Of a stretch of DNA of 5,216 nucleotides, positions 1-5,216 are shown one piece after another. The DNA is taken from assembly GCA_017553965.1 (NCBI GenBank), contig JAFZJK010000086.1, positions 1 to 5,216 on the forward strand, read 5' to 3'. The number at the start of each line of letters is the position of its first letter. The stretch's first letter is position 1. A model generated the notes under the pieces. It did not search any database. It saw nothing but the letters and a program-made list of their open reading frames with translations, and had not been told where the DNA came from. This DNA is from Lachnospiraceae bacterium (GTDB taxonomy: Bacteria > Bacillota_A > Clostridia > Lachnospirales > Lachnospiraceae). Position numbers and translations under genes: made by a program.

Positions 1-1710
1 AGGCTGCTCGGTACATCCAGTGCATTCTTGGAGTTCTCGGCAGGCAGAAGCCTTAATGTAAGATATTCCGGTGAGGCTCTTTTATACGGACTTGCAGCAG
101 TGCTTATTTCAACATTCATGACACTGCTTCCCGTACTTAAAAAGTCCACATCTTCGATAGTAAATGTTAAGCGCAGACGTTCAAGACAGGCTAAGCCCCT
201 TTGGCAGAAGCTTTTCTTAGATGTGATCATGCTGGGAGTATCCATTTACGGATATTATTCATTCAGTTCACGTGAAAATGAGCTTTTAGTACAGGTGTTA
301 AGCGGTGAGTCGCTTGATCCCATCATATTCTTAAGCTCATCACTGTTCATACTCGGTGCGGGTCTGTTCAGTTTAAGAATTCATTCACTTTTGATACTTG
401 TACTGTTTAAGCTTGGAAAGAGCAAGTGGAAGCCTGCAAGCTACACTTCATTCCTTCAGCTTATACGTACAGGCGGCAAGCAGGCATTTATCATGGTATT
501 CCTTGTACTTACCGTAGCATTCGGTATGTTTAATACCACTATCGCAAGGACTATCTTAGCCAACGCCGAAAAGAACAACGATTACAACATCGGTGCAAAC
601 GTAGTATTACAGGAATACTGGAGGAACAACCAGGTATATGCCTCACATGATCCTTCACAGAATGTAGAGCTTTCCTACACAGAGCCTGATTCCGGAAAGT
701 ATAACGATATCCCCGGAGTTAAGGCCATAGCTAAGGTTTATAAAACATCCGATGCTACCGTTACCGTTAACAAGGCCGAGAATCCCATTACCATCATGGG
801 TATCAATACCAAGACCTTCGGTGAGACTACGGATATGGATCCGAATCTTCTGCAGTACAGCTACCATCAGTATCTGAATGTATTATCACAGAATTCCGAC
901 GCTGTGCTTGTATCCATGAACTTTAAGGAAAAGCTTGGCGTAAAGATCGGAGACCAGATCACATATACCATTAACGATCCTATCAAAACAGGTACCGGAA
1001 CAGGTATTGTATACGGTTTCTTTGATTACTGGCCCGGCTATAACAGAAACAGCATAGTTATCGCATCTGACGGTACATCCAAGAATGAAGAGCATTATAT
1101 GGTAGTGGCACACCTTTCCGCTATACAGGAAAAGGTTGGTGTATTCCCTTACCAGATCTGGCTCAACATGGACGGAAATACCGAACCGGTATACGATTTC
1201 ATAAACGAGAGAGGTATCAAGCTTACCAGCTTTACCGACGCGGTTGAAAGAAAAGAGGCTATAGGAAGAGAAGCACTCTTCCAGGGTACAAATGGTATCC
1301 TTACCATGAGCTTCATAACCATACTGCTTATATGCGGTATCGGTTATCTTATATACTGGACACTGTCGATACGTTCGAGAGAGCTTCTCTTCGGTATCTT
1401 CAGAGCCATGGGTATGGGCAAGAACGAAGTTATACATATGCTTGTAAACGAGCAGGTACTGACAGGCGTGGTAGCCATCATATTCGGTCTGGTAATAGGC
1501 TGGATATCTTCAAGGATGTTCGTTCCTATCATCCAGATAGCTTACTCGGCTACCGACAGATCGCTGCCTCTTGAACTTATCACAAGAAATTCTGACATAG
1601 TAAGACTTCTCGTGATAATAGGCATCGTATTTGTTGCCTGCCTTGCAGTTCTTATCAAACAGGTATATAACATGAAGATTTCTCAGGCATTGAAGCTTGG
1701 TGAAGATTGA
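1..1710 (+). CDS. FtsX/MacB-type ABC transporter permease, C-terminal part (5' truncated)
   Basis: The reading frame is open from the first base, so the gene starts before the window; a TTG at 28 has no case as the start. The 569 visible residues fit the back half of a large two-FtsX-domain permease. A membrane segment (about nt 76-138) ends the first FtsX unit and is followed by a basic cytoplasmic linker rich in Arg/Lys. Further membrane segments lie at about 211-264, 319-408 and 481-543. A soluble, probably extracytoplasmic domain of about 250 residues follows (about 544-1290), then three C-terminal segments (about 1297-1365, 1450-1530, 1600-1665). Between the first two of these is the cytoplasmic loop 'SRELLFGIFRAMGMGKNEV', typical of FtsX domains and the expected contact with the ATPase. 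Two ATPase genes follow within one operon. Substrate is unknown; lipoprotein, peptide or drug export/resistance are family-level possibilities. Membrane boundaries were judged by eye. Confidence 0.92.
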   Translation, partial: RLLGTSSAFLEFSAGRSLNVRYSGEALLYGLAAVLISTFMTLLPVLKKSTSSIVNVKRRRSRQAKPLWQKLFLDVIMLGVSIYGYYSFSSRENELLVQVLSGESLDPIIFLSSSLFILGAGLFSLRIHSLLILVLFKLGKSKWKPASYTSFLQLIRTGGKQAFIMVFLVLTVAFGMFNTTIARTILANAEKNNDYNIGANVVLQEYWRNNQVYASHDPSQNVELSYTEPDSGKYNDIPGVKAIAKVYKTSDATVTVNKAENPITIMGINTKTFGETTDMDPNLLQYSYHQYLNVLSQNSDAVLVSMNFKEKLGVKIGDQITYTINDPIKTGTGTGIVYGFFDYWPGYNRNSIVIASDGTSKNEEHYMVVAHLSAIQEKVGVFPYQIWLNMDGNTEPVYDFINERGIKLTSFTDAVERKEAIGREALFQGTNGILTMSFITILLICGIGYLIYWTLSIRSRELLFGIFRAMGMGKNEVIHMLVNEQVLTGVVAIIFGLVIGWISSRMFVPIIQIAYSATDRSLPLELITRNSDIVRLLVIIGIVFVACLAVLIKQVYNMKISQALKLGED

Positions 1711-1716
1711 TAGTTT

Positions 1717-1720
1717 GGAG
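1717..1720 (+). promoter_or_regulatory. Ribosome binding site that sets the start of the first ATPase
   Basis: GGAG lies 6 bases before the ATG at 1727. A TTG at 1697 in the same frame would add ten residues and overlap the permease end, but it has no comparable site. The ATG start also places the usual ABC N-terminal strand at the beginning of the protein. Confidence 0.8.
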
Positions 1721-1726
1721 TTTAAG

Positions 1727-2425
1727 ATGAAATACATTTTAAAGACAGAAAATGTTGATAGAAGCTTCCCCATAGCGGGAAGGGAGCCTGTACAGGTATT
1801 AAAGCAGGTTTCGGTTGAAATACCGGAGAAGAGTCTGACTATCCTTAGAGGACCTTCCGGATCAGGTAAGACAACTCTTATGAATATAATAGGCGCTCTT
1901 GATACTCCGACAGCCGGCAAGGTATTCTTTGACGGAAAGGATATCACAAAGATGTCCGACTCGGAAAAGGAAAAGCTGAGACGTAAAAACATCGGCTTTG
2001 TATTCCAGTCGGTATCCCTGATACCCATGATGACCGTGTATGAGAATGTTGAGTTCAGCCTCAGGCTTTCCGGATATGCGGAGGATAAAAAGAAGAGAGT
2101 GCATCAATGCCTGAAAATGGTCGGACTGCAGAACAGAGCCGATCATATGCCTCAGGAGCTTTCCGGTGGTGAGCAGCAGCGTGTTGCCATAGCCAGAGCT
2201 ATAGCACACAGGCCCCGTGTGGTATTTGCCGACGAGCCCACGGCCGAGCTCGACAGCCAGACAGCCATCACTGTAGTTAACATCTTCAAAAAGCTTGTAG
2301 CCGAAGAAGGTGTTACGATAGTCATGACTACGCATGATACGGGCCTGATGGATGCCGGTGACGTGGTATACACCATAGAAGACGGCAGTGCATCCGGAAA
2401 GATAATTAATAAAGAGATCGAGTGA
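1727..2425 (+). CDS. ABC transporter ATP-binding protein, LolD/MacB class
   Basis: This is a complete 232-residue nucleotide-binding subunit, the usual length for the LolD/MacB/YknY class, which powers FtsX-type permeases at the inner face of the membrane. All motifs are visible: Walker A GPSGSGKTT (42-50), Q-loop Gln94 in 'GFVFQSVSLIP', signature LSGGEQQR (145-152), Walker B VVFADE with catalytic Glu170, D-loop 'AELD' (173-176) and switch His203 in 'TTHD'. Phe14 may serve as the A-loop aromatic residue. The ATG start was chosen for its GGAG site. It begins 16 bases after the permease stop and ends 14 bases before the second ATPase, so the three are surely cotranscribed. It is clearly a different subfamily from the next ATPase, so the two are not a recent duplication. 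They may form a heterodimer on the permease, or each may serve a different permease encoded upstream. Confidence 0.95.
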   Translation: MKYILKTENVDRSFPIAGREPVQVLKQVSVEIPEKSLTILRGPSGSGKTTLMNIIGALDTPTAGKVFFDGKDITKMSDSEKEKLRRKNIGFVFQSVSLIPMMTVYENVEFSLRLSGYAEDKKKRVHQCLKMVGLQNRADHMPQELSGGEQQRVAIARAIAHRPRVVFADEPTAELDSQTAITVVNIFKKLVAEEGVTIVMTTHDTGLMDAGDVVYTIEDGSASGKIINKEIE

Positions 2426-2429
2426 TTTC

Positions 2430-2434
2430 GGAGG
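2430..2434 (+). promoter_or_regulatory. Ribosome binding site that sets the start of the second ATPase
   Basis: GGAGG lies 5 bases before the ATG at 2440. The in-frame GTG at 2422 overlaps the stop of the preceding gene and lies upstream of this site, so it is unlikely to be used. Confidence 0.85.
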
Positions 2435-2439
2435 ATAAA

Positions 2440-3468
2440 ATGGGAAAATCCGATAAAAAGGTAAAAGAAGTAAATAAAAGCACCGAAACCGTAGCTGAGG
2501 AGAACGGCAGTGCGGAGAGCATGTCAGCCATCACCTCGGATATGGCCAACGAGGCTACCGATAATGACATCGTGACGGGCGAAAACGCCCCCATGGTGCT
2601 TGCGGAAAACCTGGTTAAGATCTACAAGACATCGGAGCTTGAGGTTCTGGCTCTGCAAGGTCTTGACTTAAGGGTTGAAAGGGGCGAGCTTACAGCCATA
2701 ATCGGTAACAGCGGTTCCGGTAAATCCACCTTCCTTAACATGCTGGGCGGACTTGATGAGCCCAGTGCAGGTAAGCTTTTCGTAGACGGAAAGAACCTGT
2801 TTAAGCTTACGACTAAAGAGAAGGTATTGTATAAGAGAGATACCGTAGGTTTTGTATGGCAGAACAACGGAAGAAACCTGCTTCCTTTTATGAATGCCAT
2901 GGAAAATATCATGACTCCCATGCACCTTACCAGTGAGAAGAATAAGAAGGAAAGAGCACTGGAGCTGCTTGACTTGGTAGGTATGTCTCACAGAAAGTAC
3001 AGCAGGATGAACCAGCTTTCAGGTGGTGAGCAGCAGAGAATAGCTATAGCGATAGCTCTTGCCAACAGACCTAAGCTGTTACTTGCCGATGAGCCTACCG
3101 GTTCTGTAGACAGAAAAACTGCGGATTATATCTTTGATCTCTTTAAGAGACTTAATAAGGAATATAACCAGACCATCATCATAGTTACACATGATGTCGA
3201 GCTTTCAAAGAAGGTTGCGAGAGTTGTAGCTATCAGGGATGGTAAGATAAGCAGTGAGAGAATACTTAAGGAGCATTACAGTAATATCGGTAATGGCGAG
3301 ATCAACTGGATGGAAGAGGAGACCCAGGATGAGTTCACTATCGTGGACAGGGCCGGCAGAATCCAGATACCCCGCAATATGCTTGATTCTCTCGAACTCA
3401 AGGACAACAAGATAAAAGTTACCATAGATGACAGTATCATAAAACTTCAGAACCCTCAAAAAAAATAA
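2440..3468 (+). CDS. ABC transporter ATP-binding protein with N-terminal extension and AbrB-like C-terminal segment
   Basis: The protein has 342 residues, about 110 more than a plain LolD/MacB ATPase. Residues 1-50 are polar and charged (Lys-rich, then Glu/Asp/Ser-rich), without hydrophobic segments, and probably disordered. Residues 51-270 form the ATPase: A-loop Tyr62, Walker [10 protein letters not shown] (89-97), Q-loop Gln141 followed by 'NNGRNLLPF', signature LSGGEQQR (193-200), Walker B LLLADE with Glu218, and His251 in 'VTHD'. All catalytic residues are present. The Arg usually found in 'AIARAL' after the signature is Ile205. The tail (about 298-337) contains '[19 protein letters not shown]' and a following beta-rich stretch, which matches the swapped-hairpin AbrB/SpoVT pattern (G-R-hydrophobic-x-I-P...L). 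Such tails occur, as I recall, on ATPases sharing the 'RNLLP' Q-loop; their role is not known to me. It is the last gene of the ABC operon, and no terminator is visible after it. Confidence 0.94.
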   Translation: MGKSDKKVKEVNKSTETVAEENGSAESMSAITSDMANEATDNDIVTGENAPMVLAENLVKIYKTSELEVLALQGLDLRVERGELTAIIGNSGSGKSTFLNMLGGLDEPSAGKLFVDGKNLFKLTTKEKVLYKRDTVGFVWQNNGRNLLPFMNAMENIMTPMHLTSEKNKKERALELLDLVGMSHRKYSRMNQLSGGEQQRIAIAIALANRPKLLLADEPTGSVDRKTADYIFDLFKRLNKEYNQTIIIVTHDVELSKKVARVVAIRDGKISSERILKEHYSNIGNGEINWMEEETQDEFTIVDRAGRIQIPRNMLDSLELKDNKIKVTIDDSIIKLQNPQKK

Positions 3469-3496
3469 TTGACATTTTGGATTTCTATGGTATAAT
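3469..3496 (+). promoter_or_regulatory. Sigma-A type promoter of rpmF
   Basis: A perfect -35 box TTGACA (3469-3474) and a perfect -10 box TATAAT (3491-3496) are separated by 16 bases. The bases TGG directly before the -10 form an extended -10 element. The -35 starts at the base after the ATPase stop codon. Transcription should begin around 3502-3504, giving a 5' leader of about 50 bases. This is the strongest promoter signal in the window. Confidence 0.92.
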
Positions 3497-3518
3497 AGCG
3501 TATGTGCGATTTTGGACG

Positions 3519-3545
3519 AAAACTTTAGAAAGTTTTAAGGAGGTG
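3519..3545 (+). promoter_or_regulatory. Palindrome abutting the rpmF Shine-Dalgarno
   Basis: AAAACTTTAGAAAGTTTT (3519-3536) is a perfect 18-base palindrome, able to form a 7-bp AU-rich hairpin with a 4-base loop. It is followed immediately by the ribosome binding site AAGGAGGTG (3537-3545), and the ATG comes 8 bases after the GGAGG core. The hairpin is weak. It may only keep the site exposed, or it may be an operator or a site for translational control. The ribosome binding site is certain; a regulatory role for the palindrome is inference. Confidence 0.55.
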
Positions 3546-3551
3546 TGAAGA

Positions 3552-3740
3552 ATGGGAGCTATTTGCCCGAAAAACAGAACTTCAAAGGCCAGAAGAGATA
3601 GCCGTCGTGCCAACTGGAAGATGACTGCTCCGAACCTTGTAAAGTGCAGCAAGTGTGGTGCACTTATGATGCCTCACAGAGTATGTAAGGCTTGCGGATC
3701 TTATAATAAGAAGGAGATCCTTGTTAAGGAAGAAGCATAA
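3552..3740 (+). CDS. rpmF: 50S ribosomal protein L32
   Basis: This is a complete 62-residue L32, a component of the large ribosomal subunit and of normal family length. The N-terminus carries the diagnostic 'CPKNRTSKARRDSRRANWKM' region (5-24), very basic and rRNA-binding. It is followed by a zinc ribbon made of C32-S-K-C35 and C45-K-A-C48, so this is the zinc-containing form; many bacteria also keep a Cys-lacking, zinc-independent version elsewhere. Its start is fixed by an excellent ribosome binding site, and it has its own strong promoter and terminator, so it can be expressed alone. In many Firmicutes rpmF follows a DUF177 (YceD) gene and precedes plsX or other fatty-acid genes. Here it stands between an ABC operon and a tRNA, so that linkage is absent. 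Confidence 0.99.
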   Translation: MGAICPKNRTSKARRDSRRANWKMTAPNLVKCSKCGALMMPHRVCKACGSYNKKEILVKEEA

Positions 3741-3755
3741 TTTCTTGAACGCATA

Positions 3756-3780
3756 TGCCGGGTTTTAGCCCGGCACTTTT
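3756..3780 (+). terminator. Intrinsic terminator after rpmF
   Basis: TGCCGGG (3756-3762) pairs perfectly with CCCGGCA (3769-3775) around a 6-base loop. This GC-rich 7-bp stem is followed by CTTTT. The T tract is short, so some readthrough into the tRNA is possible. Confidence 0.8.
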
Positions 3781-3787
3781 GCTATAT

Positions 3788-3812
3788 GGCGTCATTGCAT
3801 CGCAGTGATGCC
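3788..3812 (+). other. Stem-loop in the tRNA-Arg leader
   Basis: Positions 3788-3798 pair with 3802-3812 over 11 bp around a 3-base loop; two of the pairs are G-U, so it fits better as an RNA hairpin than as a DNA palindrome. No T tract follows, so it is not a terminator by itself. A second small pairing, GGTC (3813-3816) with GACC (3826-3829), follows before the tRNA. They may be leader structures for tRNA 5' processing or part of a double terminator; the function is unknown. Confidence 0.4.
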
Positions 3813-3833
3813 GGTCGGTCCGTGTGACCATCT

Positions 3834-3905
3834 GCACCTATAGTGGAATGGATACCACGCAAGCTTCCGAAGCTTGTACTATGGGTTCGAATCCCATTAG
3901 GTGCG
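3834..3905 (+). tRNA. tRNA-Arg, anticodon CCG
   Basis: A full cloverleaf of 72 bases can be drawn. The acceptor stem pairs 3834-3840 with 3898-3904 (7 bp), with discriminator G3905. The D stem pairs GTGG (3843-3846) with CCAC (3855-3858), with the GG-A of the D loop. The anticodon stem pairs CAAGC (3860-3864) with GCTTG (3872-3876). The anticodon is CCG at 3867-3869, reading the Arg codon CGG. The variable loop has 4 bases. The T stem pairs ATGGG with CCCAT around TTCGAAT. The A after GG in the D loop agrees with the known A20 identity element of bacterial tRNA-Arg. CCA is not encoded and must be added after transcription. No convincing own promoter is seen; a TG-C-TATATG stretch at 3780-3788 is a weak candidate, and readthrough from rpmF is another source. 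Confidence 0.97.
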
Positions 3906-3914
3906 TCGACTCCC

Positions 3915-4167
3915 TATCTTAATATCGCAGGGGATTATATTATGGGCTCTGTCCGGGCAGCATCCCAAAAGAATTGTAGACCGCAACGCCTCGTCAAACT
4001 TCCTCTAAGAGCAGCCTTGAAAACGCTACGCACAGCTCCGCGTTTTAGCTGCTCTAAGAGGTGATTTCGACTCGGCTAAAACCGCGGGTCCGTCGGACAA
4101 ATACAATTCTTTTGGGAACTGCTCGTCACGAGCCCTTATTTTTATATCTGTAAGCGATATTAAGATA
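3915..4167. repeat. Large nested palindromic element (MITE/REP-like or structured RNA), about 253 bp
   Basis: Almost the whole stretch folds back on itself. From outside in, the arms are 3915-3928 with 4154-4167 (TATCTTAATATCGC, 14 of 14 paired), 3944-3949 with 4130-4135 (6 of 6), 3954-3960 with 4119-4125 (7 bp including one G-T), 3963-3978 with 4102-4117 (16 of 16), 4002-4015 with 4048-4061 (13 of 14) and 4020-4026 with 4040-4046 (7 of 7). The tip is a 13-base loop, 4027-4039. The interval between the fourth and fifth pairs (3979-4001 and 4062-4101) is less symmetric and holds a small hairpin, GTCC-GTC-GGAC (4088-4098). The outer arms read TA at both ends, which could be a target duplication. 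Short open frames here have no ribosome binding site or recognisable protein. The element fills most of the gap between the tRNA and a convergent gene. Whether it is mobile, repeated in the genome or transcribed cannot be told from one copy. Confidence 0.7.
4121..4145 (+). terminator. Possible weak terminator inside the palindromic element
   Basis: GCTCG (4121-4125) pairs with CGAGC (4129-4133) around TCA, followed by CC and then a T-rich run (4136-4145, TTATTTTTAT). It could end transcripts coming from the tRNA. The stem is only 5 bp, and its bases are also needed for the long-range pairing of the element, so the two structures exclude each other. Confidence 0.35.
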
Positions 4168-4171
4168 TCGC
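4154..4171. repeat. Local perfect hairpin at the right end of the element
   Basis: GCGATAT (4154-4160) and ATATCGC (4165-4171) form a perfect 7-bp stem with loop TAAG. The same bases pair with the left outer arm of the large element at 3915-3928, so this is an alternative fold. No T tract follows on either strand. Confidence 0.6.
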
Positions 4172-4244
4172 CACGCCCGAGCCGTCGACTTGAAGAATGT
4201 CCCTGGGGCATTAATAGAGGCGGATTTTTACATTTTGTGTGATT

Positions 4245-5216
4245 TCATTCTTCTGTCGGCTTTATTTCGTGTTTTTTCATTTCACTGATTGCCTTTTTAA
4301 ATCGTTTGTCATTTCTTACAAAATCAAACTTCTTATTCTCCAGTGCTTGTAAGTGATAAAAACAGGAATTTCCTGTACAGTTTCTGGTTGCTTTCTTGGA
4401 GTCAATTTTAACCCGGTTTACCAACGGAGCCGTAAATTCATAATCCTTATCCGAGGGAATCGGATCGGCTATAGCATATTTGCAGCAGTCCTCTACGCAC
4501 TTTATAGTATTTTCCGCATCCGACAGTTCTGCATACAGATGAGCCAGATTTAAGCAATATGTAGAAACCTGAGGAGCGTAGAAACCAACATTTCCATCTT
4601 TATAGAGACGTAACAAAATATCTCTTGCGAAGGAATACGCTTCTATCATTTCTTCATATGTCAGTCGCTTTTTCCATGGAATACTTGCTGCTGTCAAAGC
4701 CGCTTCCAGAACAAGATCAGCCAAATATGTCTGACATTCTTTAACACCTTCCTCATCCTTGAGGACATGACACCTGAGGTTATCCCTGTTGATCCAAAAA
4801 TCTCCCGCCATATCAGCATATATTAATGCTTTTTCATCATCGTTCCCCTCGTAGGTAAAGCATAACAACTGAATTGCATCTTCACGCAGTTCTTTATCCG
4901 TTGTCTTCGCAAGGATCGCTTCTCCCAATTCATATATACGGTTTTCGTATTCTTTGATATCCAGCCCGCCGTCTTCATTGTATTTGGATTTGCCCCCATC
5001 TGAAAAAAGAGCATTCATCAGACCACACATAACCCGGCAGTCATTCGGAAATTCTTTATATGCCTTTTCCCACAGCTCAAGGTCTTTCACTGTTTCTCCG
5101 AGGTTCCTGTACTTCAAACTCTCTGCTTCATATGCTTTGATTTTTTCTTCAATTCTGGCATTATCTACACTCAATAATTCATCCACTGTCACACCGAAAT
5201 AAATTGCAATATTGGG
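4245..5216 (-). CDS. XRE-family helix-turn-helix regulator with TPR-like helical domain, N-terminus outside window
   Basis: The frame stays open to the right edge, so the 323 residues seen are the C-terminal part; a GTG at 5192 is internal. The first visible residues 'NIAIYFGVTVDELLS' are the last helix of an HTH_3 (Cro/C1-type) DNA-binding domain; its recognition helix lies beyond the window. The rest is mostly helical. It begins with a linker of charged residues, then 'LELWEKAYKEFPNDCRVM', which resembles the TPR-like repeats of clostridial XRE regulators, with further helices through the middle. It ends in 'FDFVRNDKRFKKAI' (297-310), resembling the C-terminal motif common in TPR proteins of this kind. 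Full length would be about 380 residues. Such proteins probably act as cytoplasmic transcription regulators, perhaps sensing a peptide or partner; the target is unknown. The gene is convergent with the tRNA, and no canonical terminator is seen after its stop. Confidence 0.8.
   Translation of the reverse strand, partial: PNIAIYFGVTVDELLSVDNARIEEKIKAYEAESLKYRNLGETVKDLELWEKAYKEFPNDCRVMCGLMNALFSDGGKSKYNEDGGLDIKEYENRIYELGEAILAKTTDKELREDAIQLLCFTYEGNDDEKALIYADMAGDFWINRDNLRCHVLKDEEGVKECQTYLADLVLEAALTAASIPWKKRLTYEEMIEAYSFARDILLRLYKDGNVGFYAPQVSTYCLNLAHLYAELSDAENTIKCVEDCCKYAIADPIPSDKDYEFTAPLVNRVKIDSKKATRNCTGNSCFYHLQALENKKFDFVRNDKRFKKAISEMKKHEIKPTEE

Noticed and set aside
886..1437. 183-codon open frame opposite the permease
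   Set aside because: It is a shadow of the coding strand; the permease frame has clear membrane and FtsX features, and this frame has no start signal.
3780..3788. Extended -10 box TG-C-TATATG as a tRNA promoter
   Set aside because: Only four of six -10 bases match and no -35 box is found at the right distance, so it is not listed as a feature.
3843..4064. Open frame of 73 codons on the + strand starting inside the tRNA
   Set aside because: It runs through the tRNA and the palindrome, has no ribosome binding site and gives a low-complexity basic peptide without family features.
3944..4135. RNase P, SRP or tmRNA gene
   Set aside because: The stretch is too short for a normal RNase P or tmRNA and the conserved core motifs of these RNAs, including the SRP GGAAG-type motif, were not found.
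3906..4171. Retron-type RNA or CRISPR-related repeat
   Set aside because: There are inverted repeats, but no reverse transcriptase, no cas gene and no regularly spaced direct repeats in the window.
4026..4211. Open frame of 61 codons on the - strand
   Set aside because: It lies across the palindromic element, lacks a ribosome binding site and shows no recognisable protein features.
3834..4244. Integration site of a genomic island at the tRNA 3' end
   Set aside because: No second copy of the tRNA 3' end is present and no integrase gene is seen; only the hexamer GTCGAC recurs (3905-3910 and 4184-4189), which is too short to count.

Overview
The window looks like a piece of a Firmicutes (Clostridia) chromosome, most likely from the Lachnospiraceae. 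The evidence is the ribosomal protein L32 sequence, strong GGAGG-type ribosome binding sites, a near-consensus sigma-A promoter, moderate GC content and a clostridial-style XRE regulator with a helical-repeat tail. The genus assignment (Butyrivibrio/Roseburia-like) is impression only.

Left part (1-3468, + strand): the end of an ABC transporter operon. It holds a large FtsX/MacB-type permease whose N-terminus lies before the window, then two different ATP-binding subunits of the LolD/MacB class. They are separated by 16 and 14 bases, each with its own Shine-Dalgarno, so they are almost certainly one transcript. The second ATPase is unusual: it has a charged N-terminal extension of about 50 residues and a C-terminal AbrB/SpoVT-like segment. 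The substrate cannot be read from the sequence. FtsX-type exporters of this class usually act on lipoproteins, peptides or antimicrobial compounds at the membrane rather than in nutrient uptake.

Middle (3469-3905, + strand): rpmF (ribosomal protein L32) with its own near-perfect promoter directly after the ATPase stop codon, a small palindrome just before its ribosome binding site, and an intrinsic terminator. A tRNA-Arg(CCG) gene follows.

Gap (3906-4244): 339 bases without a convincing gene, almost filled by a large imperfect palindrome (3915-4167). Its nested inverted repeats include perfect arms of 14 bp and 15 bp. It could be a miniature inverted-repeat (MITE/REP-like) element or a structured RNA. 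This is the least explained part of the window.

Right part (4245-5216, - strand): the C-terminal 323 residues of an XRE-family helix-turn-helix regulator with TPR-like helices, convergent with the tRNA. Its DNA-binding N-terminus is beyond the window edge.
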